From: JAJDFU01 sp964595955
GTDB taxonomy: Bacteria > Bacteroidota > Bacteroidia > Chitinophagales > Saprospiraceae
Direction of reading: 5' to 3'
NCBI GenBank assembly: GCA_964595955.1
Contig: CAZQSF010000003.1
Span: forward strand, 1 to 64,000
Length of the DNA: 64,000 nucleotides
Both the position numbers and the translations under genes were made by a program. This document shows, piece by piece, positions 60,518 to 64,000 of the stretch. The notes under the pieces were generated by a model. It was not told where the DNA came from and searched no databases. It was given only the letters and a program-made list of their open reading frames with translations. Numbering within the stretch: position 1 is the first letter of the stretch; each line of letters opens with the position of its first letter.

Positions 60518-61468
60518 TCAGAAAAAGCGGGGATTTGACACCTCCTCGCCCTCGGTTTTCTTACCGATGCAGAACCGAAGGACGCCTTCTACGGAGCCGG
60601 AATGCTGATCCCGGATATCGGAAAGACCCAGGTCGTAGCTCAAGCCAAAGAAGACGTGATCGCCGATCTCCGCACCTGCCAGGAAGGCAATGGACTCGCC
60701 GGCTCCCTGGCCTTTGGTGCCACCCAGGCGATAGGATAAACCGCCCATGATCTTGTCGATAAACCAGAAGTTGACGTTGAAATCGGCGTCGAACGGCGCT
60801 CCCTTCACATAGCGGAGCCAAGCCTGGGGTTCCATGACGACGCTTTCACCCAATGGGAAGTTGGCTCCGACCAGAAAGTTGTAGTGGCGAACTTCGCGGG
60901 ATATGGAGCCTTCGTTGTCCGACAGCTCAATATTGGTTTCCAGAAACCTCGGGATCGAAAAACCGGCGTAAAAGCGCTGGGTGTGATAATACAGGCCGGC
61001 CCCGAAATTGGGCACGAGCCGGGTTTGTACGCCCAGCGGGATGGCGCCGTCCTGGTCATTGGGCTGGGTGGCTTCCGTCTTGCTGAAGTCGACGCGCATG
61101 TGTCTCACCGACCCCTGTATGCCCAGGCCCAGGTAGCCCGTGCCCAGCGGTATGCGATATGCATAGTACAACTCTCCGGTGTAGTCGGTCTGCGGGCCGA
61201 TGGCATCTCGCTGAATACTGGCTCCGATGCCGATCCGGTCGCTGGCCAGGGGCATGTGGAAAGAAAGGAGCTGGGTTTGGGGTAGCCCTTCGATACCTAT
61301 CCACTGCCCGCGACCAAAGGCCGTGATACAGGGGCGCCCTGAGGAGCCCGTGTAGCCGGGGTTGATCACCAGCTTGTTGAACATGAACATGGTGTACTGG
61401 GTCTCCTGTTGGCCGTAGGCCAAACCCGCCAGGAGAAGGATCAGGGTCAGTGTAGCTATTCTTTTCAT
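60518..61468 (-). CDS. PorP/SprF-family type IX secretion outer membrane protein
   Basis: 316 residues. Signal peptide (about 1-19, ending LAYGQ), QYTMFMFNKLVINPGYTGSSGRPCITAFGRGQWIGIEG is the family hallmark, followed by alternating beta strands of a barrel. PorP/SprF proteins bind type IX cargo with a gliding-type C-terminus on the surface. Located 66 nt after such a cargo gene and 35 nt before the OmpA/PD40 gene. Confidence 0.93.
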   Translation of the reverse strand: MKRIATLTLILLLAGLAYGQQETQYTMFMFNKLVINPGYTGSSGRPCITAFGRGQWIGIEGLPQTQLLSFHMPLASDRIGIGASIQRDAIGPQTDYTGELYYAYRIPLGTGYLGLGIQGSVRHMRVDFSKTEATQPNDQDGAIPLGVQTRLVPNFGAGLYYHTQRFYAGFSIPRFLETNIELSDNEGSISREVRHYNFLVGANFPLGESVVMEPQAWLRYVKGAPFDADFNVNFWFIDKIMGGLSYRLGGTKGQGAGESIAFLAGAEIGDHVFFGLSYDLGLSDIRDQHSGSVEGVLRFCIGKKTEGEEVSNPRFF

Positions 61469-61534
61469 GAGCTTGGGGGTTTTCCTTATTGGGTGGCGGC
61501 GAGGTGCGCAGGCCCCCGCCGCCTAAATCGGTTT

Positions 61535-64000
61535 TTATCGCTTGAGATAGATGAATCCGGTTTTGACCGGTCTGCCGTCTCCGAAATCCACTGCGTAGTA
61601 GTAGGTTCCTACGGGGAGGTCGTCGCCATTGAAAGTGCCCCGCCAGTCATTTCGGTAGGGAGAGGATGAGAAGACCTCGTCGCCCCAGCGATTGTAGACG
61701 GAGACGGTGCTGTTGTTGTTATCCACCAGCAGGCAGGGAATCACGAAAAAGTCGTTCACCCCATCGCCGTTGGGCGTGAAGATGGACGGTACAAAGCAGT
61801 CTTCCCGGTTGATATCCCCACCGACATTGACCCGCACAACGGCAACGGAGCAGTCACAGCCCTCGCTGCACAATTGGTAGGTGAATTGATCGGTTCCTAC
61901 GAAGTTTCCGTCCGGAGTGTAGAGAATGAGATTGCCATCCACAACGACAGCCGTGCCGTTGTCCGGCATTTTTACGATCTCCACGGTGCTTCCCTCCACA
62001 TTCAGGTCGTTCTCCAGCACATTGAGTGCCGCTTCCCCGTTCAGCGGAGCTCCTGCTTCATCCGGTACGGCAACCGGATTGGGCTGATAGTTGACGCGCA
62101 CAGTATCCTGGCCCGACGATCCGCAAAAGCCTTCATCGATCTCCCAAATCAGGAAATTGAGGCCCGGCTGCAGGCCGCTGGCCATGGTGTTCGGATCCAG
62201 CGCATCGACAAAACGAATATTCTCATCCGGGCTTACCCACCTGCCCATGCTGCCTTCAGCCGGCTCCTCCGCGCTGAGCGATACGGTGCCGTCGCTGTTG
62301 CAAATCGACTGATCCGGGCCGCCGTTCGGGCTGGCATCGGAAACGACGATCAGCACATCGTCCTGCACTTCGCCGCAGGGGCTGCTTATCGTCCAGGTAA
62401 AGAGGTAGGTATTTCCGGGCTCCAGTCCGGTGACGAAAGTATTGGGATCGGTTGGGTTCTCGATTTCTACACCCAGTGATATCTGGGTCGGGCTTTGGCT
62501 CCACACGCCCTGCCCCTGGGCGCCGGGTACGGCTGCCAGGTTGACTACGTCCCCTTCGCAGACCAGCAGGTCTTCGCCGGCATCGGCTAGGACCTGCTCG
62601 GTGACGGAGACGACTACGGTATCCGTTGAGTAGTTGATACAGGCACCGTTGGTGAGCGTCCAGGCAAAGGCATAGGTCGAATTGGCCTGTGCGCCATTTA
62701 CACTGGTCGACGGCTGGGAGGGGTTAGCCAGGCCCAGTTCCGGCGAGTTGGACGCGATGGTCCAGCGTCCCGTTCCTACAACGGGCGGCTCAGCGTTGAG
62801 CAGCAGCGGCTGATTTTCGCAAATACTGAAGTCCATGCCCGCAAAGGCCTCCTGGGCGGGGATGCCGTCGATGACCACTTCCGTAGGAACGGAGAGGTCG
62901 CTCTGGCAGCCGTCCACCACGACAGCTGCCGAGAAGGGAAATACGCCTTCGCCGTAATCCTCCAGGTCTGTGAGGATGAATTGCAGCTGTGAGGTGCTGG
63001 CAATCTGCTGACCTTGGGGGTCAAAGAGGAGGTAGGTGGCTCCGTCCTGAGCCGCAGCGCTGTCGATGTCGATCTCTACCTGGGCCTCAATGCTGTTGAT
63101 GCAGACCGGGCTGTCGTTGCTCAGCAGCGGTGTCGCGGGCTTGGGCTTGACATCCACATTTACGATAAAGGGCTCCGAAGAACAGCCGTTGAGCGTAACT
63201 ACAAATTCGTAGGGCCCGGCAGCCGTGGTGTCCACATCTTCCAGCACGAAGCGGCGCTGAGAAGAAGAGCTGTTGGGGCCCTGCCAGGAGTAGGTGGCAT
63301 TGGTGACCGGCTGTCCGTTGAGTTCCAGGTCATCGCCCTCACAGACCGGACTGTTGCTCACGGCGCTGGCATTGGGAATGGGATTTACCTGAATGTTGGT
63401 CAGGCCGGAAACAGGAGACTGACATCCGTCGACGATCACGAAAAGGCGGTAGGCGCCCGCATCGTCCGTGGTAAGGCTATCGATCTCAAAGGATGGCACC
63501 AGGGTGCTGTCGGTTCCGGCAGGTGTCTGCCAGTAATACGTTACCGAACCGCCACTGTAGACCGTAGGGGAGTTCAACTGTAGCGATTCTCCGACGCAAA
63601 ACTGATTGTTCTGCCCCATGGCCAGGGCAGGAGCTGCCGGAGTGGACGGCGCCAGGGTAAGGGCCACATTGGTCAGGGCCTGCTGCGAACTACACCCTGC
63701 CGGGTTGGTGACCACAAGGGTGTAGGTCCCGTTGTTTGCCGGGCTCGCGTTTTGAATGACCGCAATGGGGTCGGTGGAGAATATGTTGCCGTTCGGGTCC
63801 CGCCAGGTGTAGGTATCAACTACCGGGGGGACCACCGTAGCGACGAGTTCCACGTCTACGGGCCCGTCGGCACAATCGGGTGCATTATTGCTCACGCTGG
63901 TAATCTGAGGACTTTCAAACACCTGGATGGTCACCTGATCTTCGGCCGAGCAGCCTTCTGCCGTGGTTACTTCCAACACATAGGTGCCCGCGTTGACGGT
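61535..64000 (-). CDS. SprB-like surface adhesin with gliding-motility-type C-terminal domain, 5' end beyond the window
   Basis: At least 821 residues; the frame is open to the window edge, so the start is not seen. Repeated Ig/PKD-like modules of 80-90 residues (LNGCSSEPFIVNVD, VDGCQSPVSGLTNIQVNP, each with a conserved Cys) lead to a cadherin-like linker and the type B sorting domain (last about 85 residues, CFVPSIFTPNGDGVNDFF, YNRWGDEVF, PVGTYYYAVDF, TGFIYLKR). Exported by the type IX system and held on the surface by the PorP protein downstream. Confidence 0.92.
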   Translation of the reverse strand, partial: TVNAGTYVLEVTTAEGCSAEDQVTIQVFESPQITSVSNNAPDCADGPVDVELVATVVPPVVDTYTWRDPNGNIFSTDPIAVIQNASPANNGTYTLVVTNPAGCSSQQALTNVALTLAPSTPAAPALAMGQNNQFCVGESLQLNSPTVYSGGSVTYYWQTPAGTDSTLVPSFEIDSLTTDDAGAYRLFVIVDGCQSPVSGLTNIQVNPIPNASAVSNSPVCEGDDLELNGQPVTNATYSWQGPNSSSSQRRFVLEDVDTTAAGPYEFVVTLNGCSSEPFIVNVDVKPKPATPLLSNDSPVCINSIEAQVEIDIDSAAAQDGATYLLFDPQGQQIASTSQLQFILTDLEDYGEGVFPFSAAVVVDGCQSDLSVPTEVVIDGIPAQEAFAGMDFSICENQPLLLNAEPPVVGTGRWTIASNSPELGLANPSQPSTSVNGAQANSTYAFAWTLTNGACINYSTDTVVVSVTEQVLADAGEDLLVCEGDVVNLAAVPGAQGQGVWSQSPTQISLGVEIENPTDPNTFVTGLEPGNTYLFTWTISSPCGEVQDDVLIVVSDASPNGGPDQSICNSDGTVSLSAEEPAEGSMGRWVSPDENIRFVDALDPNTMASGLQPGLNFLIWEIDEGFCGSSGQDTVRVNYQPNPVAVPDEAGAPLNGEAALNVLENDLNVEGSTVEIVKMPDNGTAVVVDGNLILYTPDGNFVGTDQFTYQLCSEGCDCSVAVVRVNVGGDINREDCFVPSIFTPNGDGVNDFFVIPCLLVDNNNSTVSVYNRWGDEVFSSSPYRNDWRGTFNGDDLPVGTYYYAVDFGDGRPVKTGFIYLKR

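Overview
The window is a 64 kb chromosomal piece of a G+C-rich Bacteroidota, most likely a Saprospiria-type bacterium. Supporting signs are type IX secretion sorting domains of both kinds (type A on 16852-18951 and 38718-40760, gliding-type C-terminus on 61535-64000), a PorP/SprF protein, PorE-like OmpA/PD40 proteins, a pair of OmpH/Skp genes next to murI, and promoter -7 boxes of the Bacteroidota form TAnnTTTG in front of several genes. The taxon is inferred from gene content only.

Layout. 1-4.4 kb is accessory and visibly AT-richer: the window opens inside the last bases of a group II intron, followed by a TonB-dependent receptor with its own promoter, a 2TM protein and an OmpA-family protein. 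4.7-16.7 kb is core housekeeping: thioesterase, tRNA-Gln, alpha/beta hydrolase, hemerythrin, the minus-strand run spoT-fur-purA, tRNA-Leu, and tig-clpP-clpX-truA. Directly behind tRNA-Leu lies an array of perfect 170-bp tandem repeats in which every unit carries two copies of the tRNA 3' end.

16.7-19.4 kb looks like an inserted cassette. A type IX-secreted protein gene is bracketed by two identical 42-nt palindromic repeats, and the whole segment by a 44-bp direct repeat made of the 3' end of the neighbouring acyltransferase-like gene. A 193-bp element with 15-bp terminal inverted repeats sits inside it.

19.3-38.5 kb is mostly housekeeping: HMA protein, glyA, a secreted purple-acid-type phosphatase, polyprenyl synthetase, prs, rplY/ctc, omega-amidase, NlpC/P60 lipoprotein, adk, pth-dapD, trmB, the ompH-ompH-murI run, hutH, an M48 lipoprotein and a CBS protein. 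38.7-48.5 kb holds a PhoD-type phosphatase, a flippase-like membrane protein, a GlsB-VWA gene pair, an M20 peptidase, and the minus-strand run RDD-rlmD-hypothetical-rfbA.

48.5-54.8 kb is one tightly packed plus-strand operon, SpoIIM-DUF4129-DUF4350-MoxR-DUF58, divergent from the RDD gene; it looks like a membrane-anchored MoxR chaperone system. 54.8-64 kb is envelope and type IX secretion: a PorE-architecture OmpA protein, a TPR protein, then SprB-like adhesin - PorP/SprF - OmpA/PD40 protein, the adhesin running off the window end. The least explained structures are the tRNA-Leu-seeded array and the 16.7-19.4 kb cassette.
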